NCBI GenBank assembly: GCA_038210135.1 | Contig: JBBQWZ010000039.1 | Coordinates: forward strand, 1-64,000 | Source: JBBQWZ01 sp038210135 | GTDB lineage: Bacteria; Acidobacteriota; Terriglobia; Bryobacterales; Bryobacteraceae | DNA length: 64,000 nucleotides | Reading direction: 5' to 3' | In this document: piece by piece, positions 52,932 to 62,300 of the stretch | Layout of the letters: every line of letters begins with the position of its first letter | How positions within the stretch are numbered: position 1 is the first letter of the stretch | The notes under the pieces: model-generated | Told to the model about the DNA's origin: nothing | Database searches by the model: none | What the model saw: the letters and a program-made list of their open reading frames with translations, nothing else | Translations under genes and position numbers: made by a program

Positions 52932-52960
52932 ATCATATGCAGAGTACTTTGTATTGTCAA
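52932..52960 (-). promoter_or_regulatory. Near-consensus leaderless promoter of the creD-like gene
   Basis: On the minus strand, TTGACA (52960-52955), a 17-nt spacer and TATGAT (52937-52932) end 6 nt before ATG 52925. This is the best sigma70-type match in the window and places +1 on the start codon. TAGAAT (52962-52967) on the plus strand may serve the divergent DUF1223 gene. Confidence 0.85.
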
Positions 52961-52985
52961 GTAGAATAATCTGGAGGCATTCCGG

Positions 52986-53711
52986 ATGAAGGTGGCAGCC
53001 ATGCTTTTTCTATTCGCACTCGTCGCCGTCGCTTTTGCCGCGGAGAAGGCTTCGACGCCATCTCCTGTGGTCGTCGAACTCTTTACGTCGGAAGGCTGCT
53101 CGTCGTGCCCTCCGGCGGATCGCCTGCTGGCGGAAATCGAGAAGCAGTACGGACAGAACGTGATCGTACTCAGCGAGCACGTGGATTATTGGGATTACAT
53201 CGGATGGCGCGATCCATTCTCGACGCCGGAGTTCAGCGCGCGACAGAAGCGTTACGAGCACAATCTCGGCGGCGAGGCTGGAGTTTATACGCCGCAGATG
53301 GTGATCGATGGAAGGACGGGATTCGTGGGCAACGATGGGAAGCGAGCCCAAGCTGAGATTCGCAAGGCGACGTCGCGGATGAAGGCTCCGGTGACGATTG
53401 AGAAGCGCGGGGACCAATTGGTGATTTCGACCGGCGCGTTGCCGGCCAACGCGAACGTACTGCTGGCGATTACGGAAGGGAGCCTTGAAACCGACGTCCG
53501 GCGGGGAGAGAATGCGGGACGGCGGCTGCGTCATACGGGCGTCGTCCGCCAGTTGAACAACCTGGGGAAGATCGATCGCGGACAGAGTTTTTCGGCGGAA
53601 TTCAATCCGAAGTTTGATAGCGTGTGGAAACGGTCCGACTTGCGTGCGGTGGTGCTGGTCGAAGACCGGTCAACCCACGAGATCCTGGGAGCGGCAGTGC
53701 TTCCGCTCTAG
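52986..53711 (+). CDS. DUF1223 thioredoxin-like secreted protein
   Basis: Predicted exported protein of 241 residues. A signal peptide (MKVAAMLFLFALVAVAFA) precedes a thioredoxin-like fold with ELFTSEGCSSCPPADRLL, where Cys38 and Cys41 form a CxxC site, plus SEHVDYWDYIGWRDPFS and YTPQMVIDG typical of DUF1223. It is likely a periplasmic thiol-active protein; partners are unknown. GGAGG lies 8 nt before ATG 52986. It ends 1 bp before the convergent beta-helix gene. Confidence 0.9.
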   Translation: MKVAAMLFLFALVAVAFAAEKASTPSPVVVELFTSEGCSSCPPADRLLAEIEKQYGQNVIVLSEHVDYWDYIGWRDPFSTPEFSARQKRYEHNLGGEAGVYTPQMVIDGRTGFVGNDGKRAQAEIRKATSRMKAPVTIEKRGDQLVISTGALPANANVLLAITEGSLETDVRRGENAGRRLRHTGVVRQLNNLGKIDRGQSFSAEFNPKFDSVWKRSDLRAVVLVEDRSTHEILGAAVLPL

Positions 53712-53712
53712 G

Positions 53713-55110
53713 CTACGGAAGATTCTCGCAGGTGTTTCCGGACACGAGGTTGTTCTTGAGGTCGAGCCCTGGGGCGGCGACGACGCAGCGGGTTTGCATG
53801 CCGTAGCCGATCATCTTATTGCGCCGGATCGTATTGCCGCCGGTCTCTTCCTTGCGCTTGACGCCGCGGCTGAGGTAGATGCCGGAGCGCAGCAGGTCCG
53901 GCTCGGCGGGAAAGTACAGGCAGCCAAACTCTGGCTTGTCGTTGCAGCGCGCGGTGTTGATCCGCGTGAAGGTATTGTCTTCGATGACCTGGCCCGAACC
54001 GATCAGAAAGACGCCCCCGAACTTCATTCCCTCAAACGTATTGCCCGTGATGCGGACGCCTTTCGACGCCATGCGCGGATCGTTGTTGTTGAAAACCACG
54101 GCGAAGTGCCCGTTGGGGTAGGCGGCGGCGTCGCCTTTGTTGACGCAGGTGTTACCGCGAATCTCTCCATCATGAAAGCCGTCGAGGTCGAAGCACTTTC
54201 CGTTGATTTCGGTAAAGGTGTTGTTGGCGTAGACGCTGTTTGGGACGTCGCCGGCGGTATCGATGGCGACCGGCGTGGCTTGATTTTCGTTATCGACCAG
54301 CTCGGGCGGATAGCCGACGTGGTCGGCGCGGTTGTTTTCGACGCGGACTCCAGTTGCGCCTCCGACCTGGAAGGCGTCGCGCGCAACGGTATCGACCTGA
54401 TTGCCGGAGAAGACGCCGCGCGCATTCGGCGGCGAGGTGAACAGGGTGTGGGTCCAGATGCCGTTGCCGAGCACGCGCGAGATGGTGCAGTTGGTGACGG
54501 AGAAATCGGTGGTGCCCTCTTCGATCAGGATTCCGCCGGTCGAGTTGTTGCGGCCTTTCGCATTTCGCGAACCGGAATCGCGGACCGAGACGCGATCGAT
54601 GTTGACTTGCGACGAGCGGCTGACGAGGACGGCGTAGGTCGAGATATCGCGAATGACGACGTCGGAGATTTCGGCATGCGTCACCTGATCGAGCAGGATC
54701 CCGTTGCCACGGTACAGCGTGCGGAAGGCGTTTTCCGGAGGCGCGAGTTCGATGGGCTTGTCGCGATCGGCGCGGAAGCCTTCGATCGTAAAACCACGGA
54801 GCTTGAGACGCTGACCGTTCGAGGCCACAATCGCGGCCTGTCCGCGGAAGCCCTGCTTCAGGCGAAGAATCGTTCCGCCGCCGCCGATGATTTGAATGTC
54901 CTGAGCGCCATCGGGAACGCGAAGCTCGTCGGACAATTCGACGATGCCGGCGGGGAGCGTGATGGTGTGGGAGCCGGGTCCGGTAGCTTTCTGAAGCTCG
55001 CGGCGGAGTCCAGTTTCAGGGTTGGCACAGGCTCCGCAAAATAGGATCGCGGCAAGCGTCGTAGCGAAGACGATTCGGAAGCGGATCGGCGCGAAGGTTG
55101 GCAATCCCAA
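53713..55110 (-). CDS. Right-handed beta-helix lipoprotein
   Basis: Predicted exported protein of 465 residues. An N-terminal hydrophobic segment (FATTLAAILFCGACAN) with Cys28 suggests lipoprotein processing, although the lipobox (CGAC) is imperfect. The body is a parallel beta-helix with repeated right-handed rungs such as NGILLDQVTHAEISDVVIRD and RVENNRADHVG, as in pectate lyase C-like and carbohydrate-binding NosD/CASH proteins. Substrate unknown. TTG is the likely start codon at 55110; TTG 55104 is also possible. The gene ends 1 bp from the DUF1223 gene. Confidence 0.82.
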   Translation of the reverse strand: MGLPTFAPIRFRIVFATTLAAILFCGACANPETGLRRELQKATGPGSHTITLPAGIVELSDELRVPDGAQDIQIIGGGGTILRLKQGFRGQAAIVASNGQRLKLRGFTIEGFRADRDKPIELAPPENAFRTLYRGNGILLDQVTHAEISDVVIRDISTYAVLVSRSSQVNIDRVSVRDSGSRNAKGRNNSTGGILIEEGTTDFSVTNCTISRVLGNGIWTHTLFTSPPNARGVFSGNQVDTVARDAFQVGGATGVRVENNRADHVGYPPELVDNENQATPVAIDTAGDVPNSVYANNTFTEINGKCFDLDGFHDGEIRGNTCVNKGDAAAYPNGHFAVVFNNNDPRMASKGVRITGNTFEGMKFGGVFLIGSGQVIEDNTFTRINTARCNDKPEFGCLYFPAEPDLLRSGIYLSRGVKRKEETGGNTIRRNKMIGYGMQTRCVVAAPGLDLKNNLVSGNTCENLP

Positions 55111-55188
55111 GGGATACCACGTCCAGGATGCCGTATCCTGCAGGGGCGGTACGCGTAGGGGGGACGGACTGGTACGCTGAGAAGGTGC

Positions 55189-55265
55189 GGGCGGTTAGCT
55201 CAGTTGGTTAGAGCGCCTGCCTTACAAGCAGGAAGTCTGGGGTTCGAGTCCCTAACCGCCCACCA
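55189..55265 (+). tRNA. tRNA-Val (anticodon TAC)
   Basis: Cloverleaf with acceptor GGGCGGT/ACCGCCC, D-arm TAGCTCAGTTGGTTAGAGC, anticodon stem CCTGC/GCAGG with loop CTTACAA (anticodon TAC) and T-arm GGGTTCGAGTCCC. The genomic CCA occupies 55263-55265. Its 3' end adjoins a decayed integrase gene, a typical integration site. Confidence 0.98.
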
Positions 55266-55512
55266 TTTCTGTCGCGGGTTGCGGTCCCACCGCGCGCTTC
55301 CGCCTGGGCATGTACGGAAAGTTGTACGGAACGGTCGGGATTTGCCTTCGACAAGGGGCATGCTACTGGACCGCGGATGAGGGACCGTTGACCGGCGGAA
55401 TTAGGGTTGAATCGGGTGAGATTCCGCTCGCAATTGTGCCGACTCGCTCCTGCATCTTCGCTCGGACTTCTGCCCGCAGTGCTGTCCTAACGCGAGCAAG
55501 CTCGTCTGCGGC
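55266..55512. other. Gap between tRNA-Val and integrase remnant
   Basis: About 250 bp of moderately GC-rich sequence with no recognisable gene. A tRNA-proximal attachment site might lie here, but no direct repeat of the tRNA 3' end was found in the window. Confidence 0.5.
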
Positions 55513-56159
55513 CTATCGCGCGGCTCTTTCGCTGATGTGCTGGTAATGATCCGACATCCGCTTGGACAGATGCGCTGCTTGGGCCTCTAGGACCGACTGA
55601 GGGGTTCCGATCTCAGCATGATTTGTTATCCAATTGTGTCGCAGGTCGTGGCCCCTGAGACCTCGCAAACCAGCTTTGTCGGTGAGTTTGAGCCATGCAG
55701 TTCGCCAGCCTTTTGTTGGTTTCGTCGGGTCGTGCTGGCGGGCGCGAACCGTGGTCCCGTTCTGTGCCAACATTTCAGTCGTGACATAAGCGGGAACCAG
55801 ATAGTGATCGGGTTCAATCCCTCCAAGGTCTGTGCGCGTCGGAGAAGTTGCTTTAGAGACTCCGAGGCGTCGGCGCTAAGTGAGATCGTCCGGATGCCGC
55901 CCTTCGTCTTACTCTTCTGCAGATGGATCTCCCGCGCCATGAGATCGATACGCCTGATTTGAAGATTGCGGATCTCCACGCCACGCATTCCGGTTTCGTT
56001 CTCCAAAATGCTGGCATGATAAGCCACGAACCACTCAGGGCGCGATCTCGCCATGTCGATTAGCCTCACCTCCTCTTCTGGCGTCAGGCTTCGCCCGGCC
56101 TCCGATGCTGGCTCCGGCAAGGGCTCATACTTGCCGTCTTGCGTCTCTCTTTTACGTGC
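55513..56159 (-). pseudogene. Tyrosine recombinase (integrase), truncated and frameshifted
   Basis: The N-terminal arm and core-binding domain are missing: an in-frame TGA lies at 56162-56160. The remaining catalytic domain reads LTPEEEVRLIDMARSRPEW and GMRGVEIRNL (first catalytic Arg), then KTKGGIRTISL (Lys), and after a break at about 55816 continues in the neighbouring frame with LRGHDLRHNWIT (His-x-x-Arg) and HLSKRMSDHYQHIS (His and Tyr). Adding one C to the CCC run near 55816 restores GLNPDHYLVPAYVTTEMLAQ. It points toward the tRNA-Val gene as expected for an integrated element, and is not functional as read. Confidence 0.88.
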
Positions 56160-56251
56160 TCACCCTGATGTACAAAATTGCCCTACGTCTGATTTTACCT
56201 ACTAGCCCCTATTAGGCAAAGCGAAATGTTGCACTCAGCTAGGACACGCTT

Positions 56252-56917
56252 CTAAGATTGGGCCATGGCGAAGACGAAGCTCCCGCCGGAAGTTCTGGGT
56301 ACTTGCGACTGCCCCGCAAGCACGAACCGCGAGACTTCGATTCGGCGGGATCGAGATGGACTACTTCGCCGGCCCCCGCCACCATAGACGGCGCGGTTGA
56401 GCGACGCCTTCCACTCGGCCCACGGAGTTCCCTTCGAGCACCAGCCCATTTCCTTCAGCATCCCGTCCCTGACCTTCCAGGGTTCAGCCGGGTTGAGTTC
56501 CATTTCCAAAGGCACACTGATGGCGACGGGTTCGCCGTCCACACGCCGGACTTTATACCGCATCGGGACTCCAGCCCCATCCATGTAACGGACAGGTAGC
56601 CCATCCGATCCGAAGGTGCGAAGCGCCTCCCGGACTTCCGGCCCGTCCAAATCGCTCCACACCCCGATGGCTGTGCCGGCATCAAGCGCCATGATGCGGC
56701 AGCCGGCCCGGTTCAGCACGCCCGAAGCGCCCCCCAACTCCGCAGGGTGGGGGTCCGCCTCAATCTCGGGAAATTCGGCGAAACTGGCACCTACAAAACC
56801 CGGTTCTGTTGGTTTTGAAGGTTCGACCCGGGGTGATTCCGGGAAAATTGGAGGTTTGGGGTTCCAATCCATCCACCTGCTTCGGTTAGGCACTTGCGGA
56901 GGGCTGATCATTCCCAC
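56252..56917 (-). CDS. Hypothetical protein, island-associated
   Basis: Protein of 221 residues with no family I can name. The N-terminal 60 residues are Pro-rich. The central part (NRAGCRIMALDAGTAIGVWSD, REALRTFGSDGLPVRYMDG, EPWKVRDGMLKEMGWC) looks globular and resembles orphan proteins seen beside transposons or plasmid-like genes in Acidobacteria. The C-terminus is Arg/Ser-rich. It may start further downstream (for example at a Met near residue 76). It lies 90 bp beyond the integrase remnant on the same strand. Coding status is likely, function unknown. Confidence 0.6.
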   Translation of the reverse strand: MGMISPPQVPNRSRWMDWNPKPPIFPESPRVEPSKPTEPGFVGASFAEFPEIEADPHPAELGGASGVLNRAGCRIMALDAGTAIGVWSDLDGPEVREALRTFGSDGLPVRYMDGAGVPMRYKVRRVDGEPVAISVPLEMELNPAEPWKVRDGMLKEMGWCSKGTPWAEWKASLNRAVYGGGGRRSSPSRSRRIEVSRFVLAGQSQVPRTSGGSFVFAMAQS

Positions 56918-57172
56918 ACCTTGGGATTTACTTGAAAGCGTTGCGGCGGAAGTTCGGATCGATGGGAAGTCGTTCTGGATGCCGTCCCTCGTGACGGCCC
57001 AGCAAAGAACGAGTGAAGCACTATGGCTTTCGGGTCACTCCTGTCGGCCGGTACCTGGGCTTCCAGCGAAAAAAGCAATCCATCGTCGCCCCGCAAGCTG
57101 AAATAGGATATCCGTTTCAGCCCAGCGAATGCAGGGTCGAAACCTCGAAAGGATTATTCGGTCCCACAACGA

Positions 57173-57201
57173 TTGCCGGTTTGGAGGCGCGCTGCGATAC
57201 T
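57173..57201 (+). promoter_or_regulatory. Promoter of the cytochrome gene
   Basis: TTGCCG (57173-57178), a 17-nt spacer and GATACT (57196-57201) place the transcription start about 3 nt before ATG 57211. The region 56918-57172 has no recognised gene. Confidence 0.5.
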
Positions 57202-57210
57202 CAATTCCAA

Positions 57211-57996
57211 ATGACCCGAATCGTCCTATACTTGGCGGCAGGCGCCCTGATCGCGTCCGCACAGCCAAAACCGAACCTGTCTGGCGTCTGGGAACTTGAC
57301 AAGAGTAAGACGGCAGGGAATAATGTTCCGCGCCGCACGAACCTAAAGATCGCTCAGAATGCGGCCTCCTTCGTGGTCTCGGTCCAGATGCTTTCGAATG
57401 GATCCATCGAAGAGAGTACGACCGCCTACGCGATCGGGGGATCGAGCACCGGCACCTTGCACGGCGGCAAAATGAATAGCGAATCCGCCTGGGACGGCTC
57501 GACTCTGGTGGTCAAATCAGTCGCAAAACCCAGCGAGGACCACGCGATCACGGACTATTGGTCGCTGTCGCAGGACGGCCAGACGCTGACCCTCCGCGAA
57601 GTTTCGAAAATCGGAACATCCTTGGAATCCAACAGCACGCGCGTCTTCGCGAAAAAGCCCGACTCGAGTTGGGATCCCGAAGCCCTCAACAAAACGGCCG
57701 CTGAACTCTTTCAGAATATCCAGATCTTCAAGGGCGTCCCGGCCAAGCGCATTCCGCAGGTGATGAACAATTTTTCGAGGTGGCTCGGCGTGAACTGCGC
57801 GCACTGTCACGACCTCAATGCCTACGAAAAGGACGATAATCCTCCGAAGCAGACCGCACGGAAGATGTTCGCGATGGTCCGAAAGATCAATCAGGAGAAC
57901 GACTTCGGCGGAACGAACCCCGTGACATGCTGGACCTGTCATCGGGGGGCGGCGAAGCCGCAGAATTTGCCCGCTGCTGCGAAACCGATCCAGTAG
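57211..57996 (+). CDS. Exported di-haem c-type cytochrome
   Basis: Predicted periplasmic protein of 261 residues. A signal peptide (IVLYLAAGALIASAQ) is followed by a lipocalin-like or beta-rich domain (residues 20-150: PNLSGVWELDKSKTAGN) and a C-terminal cytochrome domain with CAHCH (196-200) and CWTCH (240-244), spaced like the cytochrome subunits of photosynthetic-reaction-centre-like families found in many Acidobacteria. It probably carries electrons in an unknown periplasmic reaction. ATG 57211 is chosen because the signal peptide starts there. It lies in the decayed island but appears intact. Confidence 0.87.
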   Translation: MTRIVLYLAAGALIASAQPKPNLSGVWELDKSKTAGNNVPRRTNLKIAQNAASFVVSVQMLSNGSIEESTTAYAIGGSSTGTLHGGKMNSESAWDGSTLVVKSVAKPSEDHAITDYWSLSQDGQTLTLREVSKIGTSLESNSTRVFAKKPDSSWDPEALNKTAAELFQNIQIFKGVPAKRIPQVMNNFSRWLGVNCAHCHDLNAYEKDDNPPKQTARKMFAMVRKINQENDFGGTNPVTCWTCHRGAAKPQNLPAAAKPIQ

Positions 57997-58212
57997 GAAG
58001 AACGATTTGGAGCGGGCGCAATAAAGTGGTGGCGCAAATGGGGGGGGGCGGAGGTTGCCCGTCCCACGTGATCGAGCGTCCGACGTCGAGGCCGTGAGCG
58101 GCGTAAAGACGAACTCGGCGAGGTCATTGTCGATCAACGTCACTTTCGCGAGCGCGAACTGGCTGATCGGAGCCGGACTCCATCTCCCGCGACGCCCCGC
58201 AGATCAGGTCAT
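57997..58212. other. Convergent intergenic gap
   Basis: About 215 bp between two convergent genes, including a run of nine G at 58040-58048. No terminator hairpin or gene recognised. Confidence 0.5.
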
Positions 58213-58683
58213 TTAGAGCAGCGATTCCATTCGGATGTAGCTGGCCTCCATACCGTGTTCCATGCCCGTAGCGAGCATTGCCTCTCGCGTCTTGGCATCC
58301 AGCAACGTCATGCGTATCGTCATTAAGGTCCCGTCGCCATCCGGTGCGAAGGTTGTCTCTACATGATTGTCTGGCGTCGGATCGGGAAGGTGCATTCGCT
58401 CCACGTGCATGATTCGGCGAAATGGCTCCAGCGCCATGAACTCACCAGTGAGGTGGAACTCGCGCCCTTTGCCATCGGACCATTCGTAGCGAATCTTTCC
58501 TCCGGGCTGCGCTTCGCAGATGCAAACCGGCATGGTCCAGCCCTCCGGTCCAAGCAGCCACTTCTTGATCGTCGCGGATTCCGTGTGAGCGCGATAAACC
58601 GCTTCGGGAGACGCCGCGAAGTGCCTGGTCAAGACGACATACTTGTCGCCTTCCGTCTTCACTGTCATCTTGGTTACCATCAT
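58213..58683 (-). CDS. SRPBCC/AHSA1 family protein
   Basis: Protein of 156 residues with the helix-grip fold of Aha1-like START-superfamily proteins: VLTRHFAASPEAVYRAHTES, KWLLGPEGWTMPVCI, GREFHLTGEFMALEPFRRI and a C-terminal amphipathic helix ending MEASYIRMESLL. Such proteins bind small hydrophobic ligands; they are often paired with an ArsR regulator, which is not present intact here. AAGG lies 7 nt before ATG 58683. Confidence 0.88.
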   Translation of the reverse strand: MMVTKMTVKTEGDKYVVLTRHFAASPEAVYRAHTESATIKKWLLGPEGWTMPVCICEAQPGGKIRYEWSDGKGREFHLTGEFMALEPFRRIMHVERMHLPDPTPDNHVETTFAPDGDGTLMTIRMTLLDAKTREAMLATGMEHGMEASYIRMESLL

Positions 58684-59033
58684 GTTTCGCCTTTCGTTGG
58701 TTGTGCCTTCTTTGTTGGAATTGTGTGGCCAGAAGTTGGTCCAGCCGGGAATAGTCTGTCTCCAGGGCTTTGCAAGGGAACGCGAAGCGGCGGGGAGCGT
58801 TGCTCTCATTCGTCTTCGTCGCATCGACGCTCAACTTCGATCTACCTTCTGAAGTATTGCTCGAACGAAGATTCTTAGCGATGCAGGCATATTTAAAATT
58901 CCCTGTAAGTCGACGCACGTCTTAGAAGGTAATCGATAAACCAGCTTCTCGATATCCAGCGATCCTCCGTGGTCTCCGTAAAGCGTTGTCGACCATGATT
59001 CCGATCAGTCGTGAGGGTTCGCGTCGCAGTTGG
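58684..59033. other. Gene-free stretch
   Basis: 350 bp with no recognisable gene. Short fragments on the minus strand (such as ALETDYSRLDQLL) could be the end of a lost regulator upstream of the SRPBCC gene, but there is no HTH to support this. Confidence 0.4.
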
Positions 59034-59150
59034 TCAAGATAAGGATTGGGCGGCAGCGATGGCCGATGGCGGACACTCATCGCGGAAACGCCCGTGGAAG
59101 CTTTCGACGCGTTCGTTCTGCATTGCATTTGGTGGCCGACGCACCAGCGT
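59034..59150 (-). pseudogene. IS3-family transposase fragment
   Basis: A short stretch reads PPNAMQNERVESFHGRFRDE, matching the DDE-transposase segment (usually NAFVESFNGRLRDEC) near the third acidic residue. The frame stops soon after and nothing else of the element remains. It is a remnant only. Confidence 0.72.
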
Positions 59151-59269
59151 CTTAGTATCCGTGCGCGTCTCGATGCGCCGGAAGCGCGGCGGTAGCGAGC
59201 CGTTCATCAATTCGCACATTCGCCAACTTGATTGCGCGCCCCCAAGCGACGCGTGTTCTCGATGGAGAA

Positions 59270-59317
59270 GTCTGAAAAAGAAAACCGCCCCGCCTGCGGA
59301 GTGCAGGAAGGGGCGGT
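59270..59317 (-). terminator. Intrinsic terminator of the TonB receptor gene
   Basis: On the minus strand, ACCGCCCC/GGGGCGGT (outer arms 59310-59317 and 59284-59291) with an inner CCTGC/GCAGG stem is followed by TTTTCTTTTTC. It lies 20 nt after the receptor stop codon. Confidence 0.9.
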
Positions 59318-59336
59318 ATTGAGGACAACGGAACGA

Positions 59337-62300
59337 CTAGAAGCTGATCTGCGCCTTGAACTGGATGGCTCGAGGAGAATTCTGGCTTCCGACGAACGCG
59401 CCAAAGATACTGGTGGGCGTGCCGACGGTCGAGATGATCTGCCCGACCTGACCGCTACCCAGATCGTTCACTGGTTGGTCGAAGTTCGCATGGTTGAACA
59501 GGTTGTAGGCAGTGGCGCCGATGCCAAGCGTCACTTTTTCACCGATCTTGAACTTCTTGGTGATGTTCAGATCGACGTTGGTGAAGTTCGGTCCGCGGAA
59601 CTGATTGCGTCCACCCGTGTTGTTGAAGCCGGTCGGATCTGTTAAGTACGTCGGGTTGTTCGGATCGCCGAAGCAAGGCGTGTCAACCGCCGAAGCGCCG
59701 CACACCGTGGGTCCGTGACCGATGTTCTGTGCGAACACGTTTCCGGAGTAGTTCAGGAAACCCGACGAGACGTTCGTATCGATGACCGAGAAGGGCAGAC
59801 CCGTGCGATGGAACACGGTGCCGGAGATAGACCATCCGCCGAAGGCCATTTCCGGTCCACCCTTGAAGAGGTGGCGGAGGGAATTGTCCCAGACGAAGTT
59901 TGCGCTGACATTGTGGCGCACGTCGTAGTCAGAGTTGCCGTACATCGAGCCGCGGATGTTGTAGGGGTTCGAGGCAGCGGTTTCGCTGACGTTGGTGTTG
60001 GCCGAGAACGGCAGGCGGCCGCCATTCGAGATGTCGTCGAGGCCGTGGCCGTAGCTGTAGTTGAAGTTGAGCAGGAAGCCATGCGAGAAGCGGCGGCGAA
60101 GTCCGGCCGTCAAACCTTCATAGTTCGAGACGCCAGAGCTCTGATTCTCGAGGATGCGGCCGAAGCGCGGATCGGGGGCGGCGGTCGGAAGGCCGGCGAA
60201 GCCGCCGCACGCCGCATTGCAATACGCGTTCAGGCCGAAGTTGCGGACATACAGTTTGGAGCCGTGGTTGCCGACGTAATTCACGCTGGCGACAGTGGAG
60301 AAACCGATTTCCTGCTGGAACTCGAGATTCCATTCGTAATACCGCGGGGTGTGGAAGGGAAGGTCCGACGTAGCAACGCGCGGCGCGGCGAAGCCGGGGA
60401 CGGCGGCCTGCAACTGTGCCAGGGTGCCACCGCTCGAAAACGCATTCTGGAAAGCGGCGTTCGATGCAGCCGCGTTTGCGAACAGCCCGCCAGCCACGCC
60501 CGGAGTCAACGGAAGGTTGACGGCGCGCGCGCTGAACAGGCTCGGGATGTTCTGCGAGATGGGCACTAGTGCGACCAGTGGAGTGGAATCGCCGAAGACT
60601 CCGATGCCGCCGCGGATGACCGTGCTTTTGCCGAATTTCGGCGACCACGCGAAACTGGCGCGCGGTTCCCAAACGACCGCATCGATCTGCGAGTTGGGGG
60701 TGGACTGACCGGTTTTAATCACTTGGTTAAAGGGAATCTTCGGATCGTGAACCAGCGTCGTGAACGGCGCAATGGTGGTGAAGCAATTGCTCGCACAAGT
60801 CAGATTGCCGTTGTGGTCGAGGCGGAGAGCGAACGTGACCTTGAGGGTCGAAGTCGCGCGCCACTCATCCTGTACATAGGCGCCGAATTGATTGTAGGTG
60901 AAATCTTTCGAGGGCGAAGTGGGGAACACCTGGGTCAGGTTGTTCTTGGTTCCGCCGCCGCTGTAGAAATCCTGCAACGTGCTCGACGTGATGGTCCCAG
61001 TATTGTTCGTCTGGTTGCCGATGTCGGTATAAGGATTCTTGTGGTAGTTGAAGCCGGTCTTGAAGGAGTGGTTGCCCCAGATCTTCGAGAAGTCGTCTAC
61101 ATATTGCCACTGCTTCACGATGCGGCCCGCCGGAAAGCCTCCGATCGGGGCAAGGGTCGTGAAGAAGCCGCCGGTGAAGCTGAGTTGCACAGGAAAGGCG
61201 GCGGTGGCGGCCGCGAAATCCGGAGGTCCGAAGATCGCGCTGTAGTAGAAGCCCGAGAACAGGAACTGGTTGACGGCGGTCGGGCTGAAGGTGTGCGTTT
61301 CGGTCAACTGGCCCTGTTTCGAGGGTTGCGGGCTGAACGCATTGAACGCGGCATTGATCGGATCCGTGCCGGTCGCCTGGGTTCCGTTGTCGTCGAAGTA
61401 GCGGCCGAAGATGCGATCGTTCTTGCCGATCTGGTGATCGATGCGGAGCGACCAAACGCGTTCGTCGGTCAGGCTGCTGTTGTTCTGGCGGAAGCTGAGG
61501 GCGCAAGGCACGCCGTCGCCGAGCAGTTTGAAGGCTGTCGATCCGCTGCCGCATCCGCCGCCGGCGACCGGCGTCGCAGTACCGCCGCGGAGTCCGCTGG
61601 CGCTGTTATACAGCGCGAACGCTTTTTGATAAAACGCGACGGCGGCCGTCTGACCGGTCGCGGTCAGGTTGGCGATCGTCGCTGCTTGAAACTGCTGGCT
61701 CGGAATCTTCACCTGGGTAGGGGCGGAGGGCAGAAGAACTCGGATTCCTTCCGTATTAAAGAAGAAGAAGGTCTTGTTCTTCCAGATCGGTCCGCCGATG
61801 CTGCCGGCCCACTGATTGTCGTTGTAGCGATTCAGCGGAGTTCCACTGGCATTGGCGAAGAAGTCGTTAGCGGCGAGATAGGATCCTGCCCAGTTCCAAA
61901 TGGCATTGCCATGGAACTGGTTGGTGCCGGACTTGGTCACGACATCCACCTGCGATCCAGCAAGCTGCCCATATTGGCCGGAGTAACCGTTATTAATAAC
62001 GGTCGCTTCGAGGACGTCGTTCTTACCGAGCGACAAGTTGGTGGCACCGGAGTTGTTCAGGCCAAGATACGGGTCGTTGTTATTCTGCCCGTTGGTGGTG
62101 AACAGATTGGCGGTTCCGGGCAAGCCGAAGGTAGAGAAGTTGCCGTATCCGCCGGCGGTATTCAGAACGACGCCGGGCGCGGTATAGGCGATGGCGGTCG
62201 TGTCATTGCCGGCGTTCGGTAGTTCAGCGACCTGCAAAGCCGAGAAGGTGGTCGAAATATCGCCATTCTGGGTTTGGATGGCGACATTCGACTCGGAGAC

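Noticed and set aside
53614..55044. 476-codon plus-strand frame opposite the beta-helix gene
   Set aside because: Composition-driven antisense frame; the minus strand has a signal peptide and clear beta-helix rungs.
55189..56160. Direct repeat of the tRNA 3' end marking the distal attachment site
   Set aside because: I could not find a second copy of the tRNA-Val 3' segment in the window by eye.
58684..58918. Possible remnant of an ArsR regulator upstream of the SRPBCC gene
   Set aside because: Only a short helical phrase is visible and no HTH; not enough to call.
60723..62222. 499-codon plus-strand frame opposite the TonB receptor
   Set aside because: Antisense shadow; the receptor has promoter, signal peptide, barrel and terminator.
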